Assembly (NCBI GenBank): GCA_048204295.1
Contig: DBFBLF010000029.1
Span: 1-6,638 of the forward strand
From: Metaruminococcus_A sp900762715
Lineage (GTDB): Bacteria > Bacillota > Clostridia > Oscillospirales > Ruminococcaceae
Direction: 5' to 3'
DNA: 6,638 nt
Shown here: piece after piece, positions 6,630 to 6,638 of the stretch
Position numbering within the stretch: position 1 is the first letter of the stretch
Layout of the letters: each line of letters begins with the position of its first letter
Position numbers and translations under genes: made by a program
Notes under the pieces: generated by a model
What the model was told of the DNA's origin: nothing
Seen by the model: the letters and a program-made list of their open reading frames with translations, nothing else
Databases searched by the model: none

Positions 6630-6638
6630 GTATAATAA

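Noticed and set aside
6629..6636. TGTATAAT after the terminator as an extended -10 promoter for a downstream gene
   Set aside because: The TG directly abuts TATAAT without the usual one-base gap, the -35 position (about 6608-6613) is the terminator loop TTTATC, and the downstream gene is outside the window.
1..6638. Mobile elements, CRISPR arrays, tRNA or rRNA genes, integration sites
   Set aside because: The coding density leaves only gaps of about 80 nt or less, and no repeats, transposase motifs or structural RNA signatures were seen; the whole window reads as a chromosomal core operon.

Overview
The window holds one complete, single-strand phosphate-acquisition and phosphate-sensing operon, read left to right: pstS - pstC - pstA - pstB - phoU - phoB (phoP-type response regulator) - phoR (sensor kinase). 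It ends in a strong intrinsic terminator. The organism looks like a Gram-positive anaerobe of the class Clostridia, perhaps the Oscillospiraceae/Ruminococcaceae. The reasons are the lipoprotein form of PstS, strong AGGAGG-type ribosome binding sites, the Cache/HAMP-like/PAS architecture of PhoR, the mid-range GC by eye, and the appended phoBR pair. The taxonomic placement is inference; nothing in the window names a species.

Layout. Positions 1-46 are a short leader with two Shine-Dalgarno-like stretches; the operon promoter and any Pho box must lie mostly or wholly upstream of the window. pstS (47-958) is followed by an 81-nt gap with a long imperfect stem-loop centred on an exact 16-nt palindrome. 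pstC, pstA, pstB and phoU (1040-4166) are packed with 4-nt ATGA overlaps or direct abutment, so they are probably translationally coupled. phoB (4200-4865) and phoR (4901-6574) follow after gaps of 33 and 35 nt, each with its own ribosome binding site. A 17-bp perfect hairpin with a T tract (6591-6629) closes the unit. No gap without a gene exceeds about 80 bases.

How the genes work together. PstS binds phosphate outside the membrane and delivers it to the PstC-PstA channel, which is powered by PstB. PhoU reports transport status and restrains the PhoR kinase. PhoR phosphorylates PhoB, which in this family activates pst and other Pho genes when phosphate is scarce. With sensor, regulator and transporter in one transcription unit, a positive feedback loop damped by PhoU is expected.

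The main oddity is PstS. Its two halves are in reversed order compared with standard PstS: the segment that is normally C-terminal (RESGSGTR phosphate loop, AIGYISLG, SRPF) directly follows the lipobox, and the segment that is normally N-terminal (GSSSVTP loop, DIGMASREL, ending in KWSDV) forms the C-terminus. This is a circular permutation cut at the inter-lobe crossover, in a gene that otherwise looks intact and functional. The rest of the operon is conventional.
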